Of a stretch of 64,000 bases of DNA, positions 11,825-21,320 are shown piece by piece; within the stretch, counting starts at the first letter, position 1, and each line of letters opens with the position of its first letter. The notes under the pieces are model-generated. The model was not told the DNA's origin. It worked only from the letters and a program-made list of their open reading frames with translations, and searched no databases. The DNA lies in the NCBI GenBank assembly GCA_031761405.1, contig JASEVX010000003.1, positions 16,719,139 through 16,783,138 of the forward strand, read 5' to 3'. Source of the DNA: Serripes groenlandicus (lineage: Eukaryota > Mollusca > Bivalvia > Cardiida > Cardiidae). The translations under genes were made by a program, and so were the position numbers.

Positions 11825-11924
11825 TGTGACAGTACATATTGTCAAAATTCTGGTAAATACTATTAACTTCGGCTTCGTCTCGGGTAATAGTATTACGCTG
11901 ATGTTGACAATATATACTGTCACA
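11825..11924. mobile_element. Foldback MITE (100 bp, ~40-bp arms)
   Basis: TGTGACAGTACATATTGTCA at the left is mirrored by TGACAATATATACTGTCACA at the right; the pairing continues inward to AATACTATTA/TAATAGTATT around a centre ACTTCGGCTTCGTCTCGGG. The arms are nearly the whole element. Outgoing open frames on both strands are a consequence of the palindrome. Confidence 0.7.
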
Positions 11925-12049
11925 TTGTTATTATGTATATATTGGATTTTTTTTAAATTTATTATAGGTGTATATAGTGAAAACATAAACAATGTTATTT
12001 ATTCATTAAGGGTCCATTTCATTTGACTATTATTTGTTAGGGATTAATA

Positions 12050-12700
12050 CCCCACGACGGAAACCTGTGTTACGTACGGCATAATTCACGACTTAAAAGA
12101 ACACTAACGCGAACAAATGTAAAGCGTACACAATTTGCGAAGTGCGAAATGTGCGACTTTAAAACAACATTTACGTCCGCCGTAGTGCTCTACTTAAAAC
12201 AAAATTCAAATGTACGTCGTAATGTACTGCTTTAAACAACAATGCACTCGGCGTAATACACGACTTTAAACAAAATCTCCGTACGATTGATACACGATTT
12301 TAAACAACATTTGTGTACTATATGATGCAATACATCTAAGAACATTTCGGTAGGGCGTACTGTATTGTTCTAAACAAAGTAGGCATACTGTGTGATAGTG
12401 CAATACAACATGTATGTACGGCGTAATACATGCCGTAACTTCATTGGCGTATGGTGTAAAGCACGGCTGTAAATCACCTTTATAAACGGAGTAATGCACG
12501 ACCTTACACAACGTTTATGTTCGGTGTATATTGTACGTTTTAAAAAAAAAACATTGGCTTAGGTTGTGATAACTCTTTACATTATTTAAATACGACTTAA
12601 TGCACGACTGTAAAATCCATTTATAAACGGAGTAATGCATGGTTTTAAATAATGGTTACATACGGCACGACGTTATGCAACATTTTCGAACGACATAAAT
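12050..12700. repeat. Degenerate minisatellite, unit ~33-40 bp
   Basis: Words close to ACGTACGGCGTAATACACGA then CTTTAAACAACATTT recur roughly every 33-40 bp with heavy divergence, including CG-containing steps otherwise scarce here. At least twelve degenerate units can be followed, fading out near 12700. A solitary monomer lies at about 9852-9885. The minus-strand open frame at 12266-12511 is made of these units and is not taken as a gene. Confidence 0.6.
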
Positions 12701-12799
12701 AATGCTCGAACCATCATTGTTTGACTGTATATATAAATAAAATGGTAACGAAACAAGTAGCATGGAATTAGCAGGATAATGGATAAGAAAGGATCATAC

Positions 12800-13735
12800 C
12801 ACATAATTCTCCGGTCTGTAACAATTTGGGTCCGTTGGTTTGTCTCTCAAATCGGCACCTTGGGTATTGACGGAATCTATAAAATCTAAACCCAGCAAAA
12901 CCACCAAGAAAAAATTGAATCTGAAGTGTCGCTCATCCACACCGTTGTATCCACAATACACATAGTCATACAACTCTGATGATAGTACTAATCTGTTACA
13001 AAGAGTACAGTACACGTTCTTGTACGCAAATATAGGATTTACCCAGTACAAGGCGCGGGGCCCATGTTCTCATGCGGCAACAATTCCCTTTCTGTCCGTC
13101 TGAATATAGGACGGAATCGGAAAGGTGTTGATCCATTTAATAGGACATGAAACACCAAATTCTCGAAAACACATAAAATCGCGGTGTATTATCTCAGGAC
13201 GGGGTGGCTCAAACACGATGAAGACAGCACTGAAATTAAATGTACTAAAAATGTTAGTCATAATCTGGCCGCCTTGGTGATTCCCACTGTTAATTGCCAT
13301 AGGCTTCCAATATTCAATGCCATTTGCACCATGGCAAATTGCAGTCCTTTCATTTTTAAAGTTAAGATTAAAAGATTTTGAATATATAGGATAGAAATCT
13401 CCCCAAGGAGATACATATTCATCCATGTTACGTATATTTTCAGTTTTGATGTGGTCGGCAGTTTTACAGCCATCTATCGGAGGAGCCACAACAAAGCGGT
13501 ATGCTGGCATTTTGCATAGAATGTCAATGCCATAGTCACCTACAATTAGCATTAAACAGTCAAACATTTCATGCTGGCCGTCAGTGACAAGGTCGTCATA
13601 GCAACAATTCCGGTAGTCAATGCAAGAGGGCTCACATGAGCAATCTGAAATGAAAAACATTCTAGATTCACAAATCGGAAAATTCTTTTCGCCGCTTTTA
13701 AGCTTTAGCCTGCGTGTGAAGCTACACACGTATCC
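12800..13735 (-). pseudogene. Cysteine-rich, somatomedin-B-like receptor exon with an in-frame stop
   Basis: The frame is open from 13738 to 12794 except for a TGA at 13072-13070. Early residues give FPICESRMFFISDCSCEPSC, then IDYRNCCYDDL, a cysteine spacing like a somatomedin-B domain, followed by ~160 residues with further cysteines and CFREFGVSCPIKW. After the stop come YWVNPIFAYKNVYCTLCN and a leucine-rich stretch. The pattern SMB-like cluster, CP..W, then YRNxYCAxCN-like motif is what I know from expanded molluscan adhesion/Methuselah-like receptor ectodomains. A donor GTATGA follows the last usable codon (GTG at 12802-12800, phase 0) and matches the phase-0 acceptor of the exon at 7780. 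The 5' border is uncertain: weak AGs at 13737-13736 (phase 0) or a better one near 13709 (phase 2). Inactive as it stands. Confidence 0.55.
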
Positions 13736-13797
13736 CTTTTAAATTAAGTTTGACAGGGAATTCTCTGATGAGAAAAGTGTGGGCTACATTAAAAGAA

Positions 13798-14680
13798 ACA
13801 AGAGCTGTCAGAGGACAGCGTGCTCGACCTGTTTCTGCTTGCCAATAACACAAAACCTTTTTGGGTGGTACAGAAAACATAATCAATTACTTTATCATAC
13901 TATTTATAATAAAAGTACTTTATAAGTCGTTAAATGGTCATACTTCTTACAAAAACATTCACTGAATTATGCACTCTTGGCTGTTGGTGGAGGTAATGAT
14001 GGTAAAAAGATATTGTAAGTGTTTAAGCTATATCTCTTATTGTTTAGGAAAAATATAAATTTAGTATGAATAACTTAACCAAAATTCTAAATCGCAAAAA
14101 GTGCCATAATTCTTAAAAAACAAACCTTGACAGAGTTATGTACTCTTGTCTGTTGATGGAAGTTATGATGGTAAATAAGTAGTATAATAGTATAAGCTAT
14201 ATCTCTAACGATTTTGAAAAAAAGTGGAGTGGTACGAAAAACTTAACTAAAATTCTAAGTAAAGAAAAGTACAATAATTCTTACAAAAACATTGACAGAG
14301 TTTTGTACTCTTGTCTGTTGATGAAGGTAATGATGGCAAACAAGTGTTGAAAGTTTCAAAGCAATATCGATAATGGTTTTAAAAAACAAGTGAATTGGTA
14401 CAAACAACTTAACCAAACTTCTAGGTCAAAAAAGGGCCATAATTATTACAAAACCATTGACAGAGTTCTGTACTCTTGCCTGTTGATGGACGTATTAATG
14501 GTGAACAAGTGTTGTAAGTTTCAAAGCAAAATCTGTAATGGTTTTGGAAAAAAGTGCATTGGTATCAAAGACTTAGCCAAGGTTTGACAACAACGTCGAC
14601 GCCAACACCAACACCGACTCGGAGGCGAGTAGTATACCTAGCCTTTTCTTCAAAAAGTCGATCTTAAAACACTTCACTTA
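13798..14680 (+). mobile_element. Non-autonomous element with four ~165-bp tandem monomers
   Basis: The left end reads ACAAGAG followed by the hairpin CTGTCAGAGGACAG, then GCTCGACC. Four diverged tandem units follow, each carrying TTGACAGAGTT(C/A/T)TGTACTC and TGTTGATGG; keys fall near 13967, 14136, 14291 and 14456. The right end has a GACGCCAACACCAACACCGA run, GGAGGCGAGTAGTATA and a terminal AAAAAGTCGATCTTAAAA related to the left end. There is no coding capacity; the open frame at 14390-14587 lies inside one unit. Similar architecture is seen at 36187-37287. Confidence 0.65.
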
Positions 14681-14689
14681 TAGTAGTTT

Positions 14690-15350
14690 CAGTTAGATAA
14701 GGTGCGGTGTGTTAGATACATAATATTTTTAATTTATTTTACCCTTTAAACCCATATTGTTGTACGATAACACCATATATAGTATGGTGGGGTAATGAGA
14801 AAGTTACTGTTTGTAAAAGATACGCTGGGTCACGTTTCATTAATCAAAGCACTGAAAGTGCTGTGGGGCGGTACCCATTGTATGAGGGGGGAAAAGATGG
14901 TCAACTGTTCCATTTTTTGGAAAGTTACAAAACAAGTCACATAATTTCAAAAAATGTAAACAAAAAAGAAGAAATGCATACAGTTCAAATATTTATTTAA
15001 GACAGGGTTAACCTTATTTCCAGAGATCTATAATTAAACTCTTGAACTGTAGACGGTAGATACAGTTAGATAAACAAACACATTTGTGATAGGTAATTTA
15101 TCACATGGATAAACTCTACAGCAGATGATTTGAAAATGTTTAACTAAAGATATTGGTAAATCTGTATTGATGAAACTAAAAGTATTGACGTGTGAGGAAA
15201 ACATTGAGAAAACTGTCGAAATTTCTCATACCATCCATCTGTTGAAGATTAGACAACATGTGTCTGTAGTGTAGAAAGGGTAAAATAGTACCAGTAGCAA
15301 AGCTATTTATTATCTATAGTATCTAAAGAATCAACTTAATTTTAACACTC
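14690..15350. other. No gene recognised
   Basis: AT-rich; an old TTAA-MITE end (GTGTAGAAAGGGTAAAA) lies near 15270. Nothing else can be supported. Confidence 0.5.
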
Positions 15351-15354
15351 TTAG

Positions 15355-16112
15355 TAAAGAGTCCCCCAAGGAACATTTGAGAGAAATGTGGTGACCAGAG
15401 TGTTTACAAGATATTTCTCAATATTGGACTAGTGACCTAGTTTTTAACCAGACCATATTCGAACTTAGCCTAGATATCATCAAGATAAACATTATGGTAA
15501 AGTTTCATCATGCTAGAGTTAAAAACATGGCTTCCAGATCATTAACAAATCTTTTCTTAAATTTGATCAAGGGACCTAATTTTTGACTCAACATGACCAA
15601 TGTCTAAATTGGCCTATATATCGTCAAGAAAAACTGTCTGACAAAATTTCAAGCCGCTAAAGTCAAAATTGTGGTCTCTTAAGTGTTAAATTAAGATTGT
15701 CCTACAACTTGGCATAGTGACAAAATTTGTTAACAAACATTAACCATATTCAAACTAAATTTAATAAAAACAATAATTCTGACAAAGTTTCAGCATGCTC
15801 AAGCTAAAAGTGCAGCTTCCAGAGTTTTAACAAGATTTTCCTCCTACTTGGCTTAGTGCCCTAATGTTTTATCCAAAATAACCAATATTTGAAATTGGCC
15901 TATCATCAAGACAAACTTTCTGACAAGGTTTCAAACTGCTCAATACAAAAATGCAGTGTCTATAGTGTTAACAAGATTTTTCTACAGTGTTTGGCTAAGT
16001 GACCTAGTTCTTTACTGGATCTGACACATATTCGAACTTAGGCTAGATATCATACAAGCAAATATTCTGAGGAAGTTTCAACATGCTCAAGTAAAACATG
16101 TGGCTTCCAGAG
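15355..16112 (+). repeat. Degenerate tandem array, unit ~155 bp
   Basis: Five diverged units share the order GTGACCTAGTTTTT, ACCAATATTCGAA, TATCATCAAGA(A/T)AA, CTGACAAAGTTTCA, CATGCTCAAG, TGGCTTCCAGAGTGTTAACA. Spacing between successive TTTCA...CATGCTC words is about 150-160 bp. This is the internal array of a non-autonomous element; a related single monomer with a terminal GACGACGTACGGACGACGG run is seen at 57578-57812. Termini are not identified here. Confidence 0.6.
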
Positions 16113-16118
16113 TGTTAA

Positions 16119-16340
16119 CCCTTTCCCTCATATAGACGCCTTCTGACGCCTCTACAGCAGACGGACTTTTGAAAACATAGTGACAAAAGAATAAATTGCT
16201 CAAAACGAGCAATTTCTCCCTTTGCCACAATGTTTTCCACTTTTAGTCATAGGTTATCCATTCAATTATAGAGATTTTCTATATGTTGACAAAATATGTT
16301 CAAAGTCATCTGCTGCAGAATTGTCGTATGAGGGAAAGGG
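16119..16340. mobile_element. TTAA-type MITE, full-length form (222 bp)
   Basis: Left end CCCTTTCCCTCATATAGACG and right end TATGAGGGAAAGGG are inverted. The left flank is TTAA (16115-16118); the right flank is TTAC, a one-base change. Compared with the 163-bp copy at 8276 it keeps the extra block GCTCAAAACGAGCAATTTCT, itself a small palindrome. It is inserted in the array at 15355-16112, or abuts it, after GAGTG. Confidence 0.75.
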
Positions 16341-16368
16341 TTACCGGTAACTAGATTTTCCTTTAATT

Positions 16369-16505
16369 TGAGCAGTCCTGTGAGCAAACCAACATTGTGG
16401 ACTCTGCGTAAAGTATTGATCCGGATCAGCTTAAGAATGCCACACAGGCTTACAAGGATAGACACATTTTACCTGTGGATTTTCTGTCAAATTGACCTGT
16501 AACTT
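16369..16505 (+). repeat. Half copy of the 58.8-kb foldback family
   Basis: TGAGCAGTCCTGTGAG, AAACCAACATTGTGG, GCGTAAAGTATTGATCCGGA and TCAGC match, in order and inverted, the right arm of the foldback element at 58765-59027. The second arm is not evident. Confidence 0.55.
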
Positions 16506-16640
16506 AACCAACAATATCCAATTCTCTTATACAACCAAAATATATCAAAATTTACACTCAGCATATTTAGTATTCAAGGAGAAGAAGGGTATTAGATGAG
16601 GAAGTTTTCCAAGTCTCAAAGTATTAGGTAATAAAATAGT

Positions 16641-16911
16641 TTGATTGATTAATTGGGGTTTAACACCATTTTCATCAATCTTTCAGTCATATCACGGCAG
16701 CCAGTTCAACTACTCAAATGTTTCTTGGCTTTCTCATACCAGTACTTCACACAACATTCTTTCCAAGCAACTGGCTGCTTTTCCACATAGTCTGAAAGCC
16801 CATTGGTGGTAGTCACGTCAAATGTCAGAAGGAATGTAGGCCAAGCTGAGGTTCGAACTCACAACCCCTGGATTAACAGCCTGTGTCTCTACTGACTGAG
16901 CTACGGTAAAC
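16641..16911 (-). repeat. tRNA-derived SINE, near full length
   Basis: On the minus strand the head reads GTAGCTCAGTCAGTAGAG (box A), GGCTGTTAATCC and GAGTTCGAACC (box B), which resembles a tRNA-Asn-type gene (GTT in the anticodon position). The body has GGAAAGAATGTTGTGTGAAG, and the 3' end has CGTGATATGACTGAAAGATT, GTTAAACCCCAATTAATC and a CAAT-type tail. Internal pol III promoter boxes are therefore preserved. Copies or pieces occur at 2725, 30888, 49735, 56705 and 59525. Confidence 0.8.
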
Positions 16912-17354
16912 TGAGTAATAAAATAGGAAACATGCTGTACCAAAGTGAGCTTGCAAAGACATTTTCAAAGTTGTCTGCTGTAGATTGGTTTAAATTTGGG
17001 TAAAGTTTTTTTAAAAAGAGCCTGTGATATTGTTTCCGTTCAATTATTTCTTCCAATCCTTGAAGTTTGCAAAAAAAATCAACAGGTCAAAATGTACAGT
17101 TTTGTTAAAATATTCAAACTTTTCTTCCCATTACTATGTTCAACAATTGAAAAATTGGGGACATATTTTGTCAATGAAAATTCTGTTGCATGATGAGTAC
17201 ATATCAACTTGAATATACATAGAAAAATATATAGTAAACTGACCTTTGAATGTATATAAGCTGTAGACAATAATGATGCAACAGAAAATCTTTAAACTTT
17301 ATGTCAGAAGTTAAATCTCATAATTTGCTTTTTTCCTTTTGTGATCAATAAAAA

Positions 17355-17860
17355 ATTCGACTAATGAACATGGCTTGAAGGAATCTGATAGAGGGTCTCC
17401 CAAGGAACATTTCTACAAAACTATTTGAAAATTTGCCAAACACTTTTTGAGGTAAAGATATTTTAAGTTTTCATTATAGCCACATACGGCAAAATAGCCC
17501 CGCCCCCCTGGCGACTATGTTTTTCGTCCAATCAACTTGGCTTGAAGGAATCCAATAGAGGGTCACCCAAGGAACATTTCTACATAATTATTAGAAAATC
17601 GACCTGACACTTTCCTCGGAAAAGATTTGTTTAAGTTTTCACTATTTTTTTCTTTCGGTTGCCATGGAAACCAGAATTTTGCATGGATCCAAATAATATG
17701 AAGGAATTTAGGAGAGGACATTGAGAGGACGTTTCCTAGGAAGTTTGATTTCAATTGGCCAAGTGGTTAGGGAGAAGAAGTTGTTTGAAGCAAAAAGTTA
17801 ACGCATGCACGACGGACAATTCGCCATGACATAAGCTCGGCTAATTATAATATTTCAATC
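17355..17860 (+). mobile_element. Truncated copy of the 36.2-kb tandem-array element
   Basis: Two monomers carry GGCTTGAAGGAATC, GATAGAGGGTC, CCCAAGGAACATTTCTACA and ATAGCCCCGCCCCCCTGGCG, as in 36187-37287. They are followed by the same terminal section (GTTGCCATGGAAACCAGAAT, TTGCATGGATCC, GGAGAAGAAGTTG, GCACGACGGAC). The left terminus with the ACAAGAG word is missing and the final hairpin is degraded. Confidence 0.65.
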
Positions 17861-17861
17861 A

Positions 17862-18010
17862 CCCTTTCCCTCAAATAGACACTTTCTGACGCCTCTGCAG
17901 CAGATGGCTTTTTGAAAACATGGAAGCAGAGGAAGAAATTGCTCCATACAAGCAATTTCTCCTTTTGTCACAATGCTTTTTACTCATGCCTCTTACTGTT
18001 GACAAATGCT
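17862..18010. mobile_element. TTAA-type MITE, left-end fragment
   Basis: CCCTTTCCCTCAAATAGACA, GCAGCAGATGGCTTTTTGAA and AAGCAATTTCTCCTTTTGTC match the left two thirds of the MITE at 16119-16340. The right end is lost. Confidence 0.6.
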
Positions 18011-18284
18011 AGTTAACTTACAGTTTAACTTTTAAATTTTACATCTTTGGTCATTTAACAAAACAAATGATTCCCCTGTGTGACACAATATGTAGTTCAA
18101 AATGATCTACTTAATGTTAGTTATCATGTAGAAGTGTCATCTCTGTATTATAGCTCAAAATGATTTACTTGAATGTCTTGTTCATAGTGATTAGTTAATT
18201 ACATAGTGATCTTCCTGTATTATAGTAAACAAAAACAGATCACATTGTGCATCCTTGATTCGTATTTGTGTTGTTTACATATAG

Positions 18285-18416
18285 CCTAGATATTTGTTCT
18301 TCCATTCCGTTATTGTTTTCCGAGTTACCTTTACAGAATAAACACTTTCACCTAGATATTTGTTCTTCCATTCCGTTATTGTTTTCCGAGTTACCTTTAC
18401 AGAATAAACAGTTTCA
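18285..18416. repeat. Perfect-phase 66-bp tandem duplication
   Basis: The 66-bp unit starting CCTAGATATTTGTTCTTCC is repeated head to tail (18285-18350, 18351-18416) with a single difference near the end (CACTTTCA against CAGTTTCA). It must be young. The unit length is a multiple of three, so the short plus-strand frame crossing it stays open, but nothing indicates that frame is used. Confidence 0.85.
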
Positions 18417-18604
18417 TCCAGAATACTTGTCACAACGACTCGCTGCTTTTACCAGCTTTGAAGAATGTCATTAACGTCGTTTTGTTTTTGTTTTCTACCC
18501 GTCTTGTTGCGTCCACGACTTGCCATTTGTCTTTTATTTCTCTGATTCAACTAAAAACCAAACCGGAAATAACAGTTAATATACCCCAACCTTTCCAATA
18601 CATA

Positions 18605-18705
18605 ACGGTTGGTTGTAAAACTATCCCATACACTGACATTATGAATCTTCTTCACAAGTAATGTTGCGTATTGTGCATTATATAACCTGTCAACATTTCC
18701 ATGAT
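18605..18705 (-). CDS. Candidate exon of the broken receptor-like gene
   Basis: A strong acceptor (TTTTTGTTTCGTTTCAG ending at 18706) opens an uninterrupted frame to a TAG near 18548. In the phase demanded by the donor at 20612 (phase 1) the peptide contains NVDRLYNAQYATLLVKK, one potential glycosylation site (NVS) and a TNRYVLERLGYINC segment. The exon end is not clear: CCG followed by GTTTGG (about 18561) would leave phase 2 and fit the better acceptor near 13709. I do not recognise the peptide. Support rests on the acceptor, the matching phase and the open frame. Confidence 0.35.
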
Positions 18706-18719
18706 CTGAAACGAAACAA

Positions 18720-20605
18720 AAATACATACAGTTACTGATTGCACAATAAAAATAAAATCAAGATGTGTATAGTTGTATACATGTCTGCGCAAAACCATTT
18801 TTTATCAATATATACGTATGCTATGATTTGAATAATAAAATAGTCCGTTTATAATAGATACTTTACAATTATTGATCTGCATTAAGTTATTTGGGGTTAT
18901 AATGCATCTGTATCCAGTGAAGACTCAGAGGAGCCTATGTATCATATTATGCAGTCTCATCAGTCTTAACTGACCATATACATGTAATTTAGACCTAGAA
19001 ACAGCGTAGCCTCACTACTTTTATGTCAATATAACATTATAAATGACGCCAAGGCAGAGTGTCAGTTAGACATGGATTCACTAGACAAATTATAACATAG
19101 CGTACACAAACTTGATACAAATATACATGTGTTTTTGTGCGTTAATTGAATAACATTTTTGGCAAAGCATCATGCATATGCTCCATCTAAGTATTGACAA
19201 AATCTGGAAAATTCATTTATAAATATATATTGTATTTCTTCATTCTTTTCAATAATAAAACCTGTATACATAATATCATCATTCAATACAAATAATTGTA
19301 CACACTTAAGTTTGAAAGCAGTTTTCACATCACTTAACCACTTGTGTCTCCTAAGTCCTTAAATGAGCCTAAATAGTGTATACATACAAGAACGATTATA
19401 CACTTGTACAATATATCAAGGACCTAAATAGAAATATATAATGTATATATATGTCTCTGAATATATGTACGAAGTCTCCGAAGTCCTTAATTTTTTATTT
19501 TTTATTTTCCTTCATATGCCACCCTTTTTAAATAATTAACAGATGTCAGATGATAAAACGGACAAGCGAATGTCTACAGGAATTGGGCTATTTCCAGACA
19601 TACGTGTACATGAAATACATGTGAGCTTATTTTCATATCCGGTTACGATACAGCACAGGGCGAAAATAAAAATAAAAATGTTTTCCACTCCAAATTACAG
19701 TTTAATTGACAGACCTACCTCGAACGTTTTACGTATTGATGACTAAATGAACATTTTAGGCGTGCATACATTTCTTTCCTGTCAGTCTTCCTCAATATAA
19801 AACTTCATGTGTCTTTCCTCCACAAAAACAATAACAATCTATCGTCAGCGCAGCTTGTCAGATTTCTACTTTCGTTTTGAACGGAAGTTGCAAGTTCTCC
19901 TTCGCAGAGTTGTCGTTCCTTACCATCTTCTTTCGGTAAAATGAATCGATTGGCTAGATAATTAGTTGGGAGATAGTTTTTCATCGAAGCGTTTAGAGTT
20001 AGGGGGGTTATGCATTATTGTTAATACTACCAAACATCCACGAAACCACTTCCTGATCAACAAGAAATATCAAAATGTCACGTGAAATTGGTATATATTC
20101 ATACATTAATTATGAATATATTTATTCAAACTTCAACTCAATATTGTAAACGTTCTACTTCAACTTTCAACCACTAATGCTTCCTTTTTACAGTCTTTTT
20201 TCAATATTCAGATATCTTGATTCACCAAGGTTTCCGAAAATGCAGTTTTATTGCCTGATAATTGACACTACTTTTTTGTTGACGGTTAAAAAAATCCCTC
20301 TTTTTCGGCTCCCAGCTTTACACTATCGTTCTGTTTATAGTCGGGGAGCCAATTGTTGTACGATTTCTCAAAATGCACATGACTATAGACAGTACCCTTA
20401 GGGGTACCGTCCAAAAATGACCTTCAGGGTTTAACGATCAGGAAAGACTAAGCTCAGTTTATGTATCAGTACAGTCAGACCAGGATCTCCCCCTGCTCCC
20501 TATCTAGTATACAAACATCCTAAAAGCCTGTAATGGGAATAAGGGACTATAGTTTTAAGTACGGGACACAGCTCATATCCCCTTATGTCGGCTACTGATC
20601 AAATA
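18720..20605. other. Intron-like AT-rich stretch
   Basis: This lies between the candidate exon at 18705 and the donor at 20612, so it would be intron of the broken minus-strand gene. It contains TATATA-rich runs (19430-19460) and no recognisable element. Confidence 0.5.
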
Positions 20606-20612
20606 TACTTAC

Positions 20613-20708
20613 TCATACAACAGTGGTTGATCTCATATGTTGGCGCTGTGCCATCGTAATCACGGGTCCTTCCATTGATACCGGGACATAATCTTTCTAT
20701 CTCAGGGA
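20613..20708 (-). pseudogene. 3' part of the receptor-like first exon, cut off by a LINE
   Basis: If the LINE at 20709-26752 is removed and one copy of the 14-bp duplication kept, the minus-strand frame from 26767-27250 continues here for about 30 codons without a stop (CPGINGRTRDYDG, then TYEINHCCM) and reaches a consensus donor GTAAGTAT at 20612-20605 in phase 1. With the LINE present, the frame ends in TGA inside the LINE tail. The cysteine pair before the donor suits an extracellular cysteine-rich protein. Confidence 0.6.
20695..20708. repeat. Target-site duplication, left copy
   Basis: TTCTATCTCAGGGA immediately precedes the first base of the LINE (CCCCCAGCTGGG). The same 14 bases follow the LINE tail at 26753-26766. 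The first three bases could also be tail sequence, so the duplication is 11-14 bp. Confidence 0.85.
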
Positions 20709-21320
20709 CCCCCAGCTGGGCGGGCGGGGGGTTAGAAATAGCCCAGCTGTCGCACTACAGAGTGGTAGAAATCCACCACTGTGCCTGCTCGTTTGCCGTG
20801 AGCTGCAACCCGTGTCGCCTGATGATGGGATCCTGGTAGTTGAGTATGCTCGGAGTATGGCAATTTTAAACTCCGATACTACAATACACTGCTTTGGCCT
20901 TGGGTTGGGTTAAACGGGAGGTCAGGAAGGCCCGCCCTGATCAATCGGCTGGTCATGTTTAGCCCTGATACCCTTTATTTAGTTACATTTTCTTTTTCGT
21001 TATATTAACTTTTTACGAAATATGTTATTTCATAAATATTTGTACCCGTTTACATTTGAGACAAGGTGTATTAGAAGGCAGTGGCTTCAGGGTCAATCGG
21101 TTAAAATAGATGTTTGATTGACGATCGTTCACTTTCTTATGGTAGTCCATGCTTGGTCGGATACCACATGAAATATCAGTTGCTCAATTTAGTCTGTTCT
21201 AGACGAGTATGCCGGTGGTGTAACTTTGGCGTAGACCGAGATGGATATCCCCGGAATACGTCCCCTTGTTGGGCTCCGTGGCGGGTAAAGGACACCACCG
21301 ATGAAATAATCAAAACTGAC

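Noticed and set aside
16641..16911. tRNA gene on the minus strand
   Set aside because: Boxes A and B are present, but the cloverleaf arms do not pair well and a SINE body follows; the same applies to 43690-43848, 49735 and 59525.
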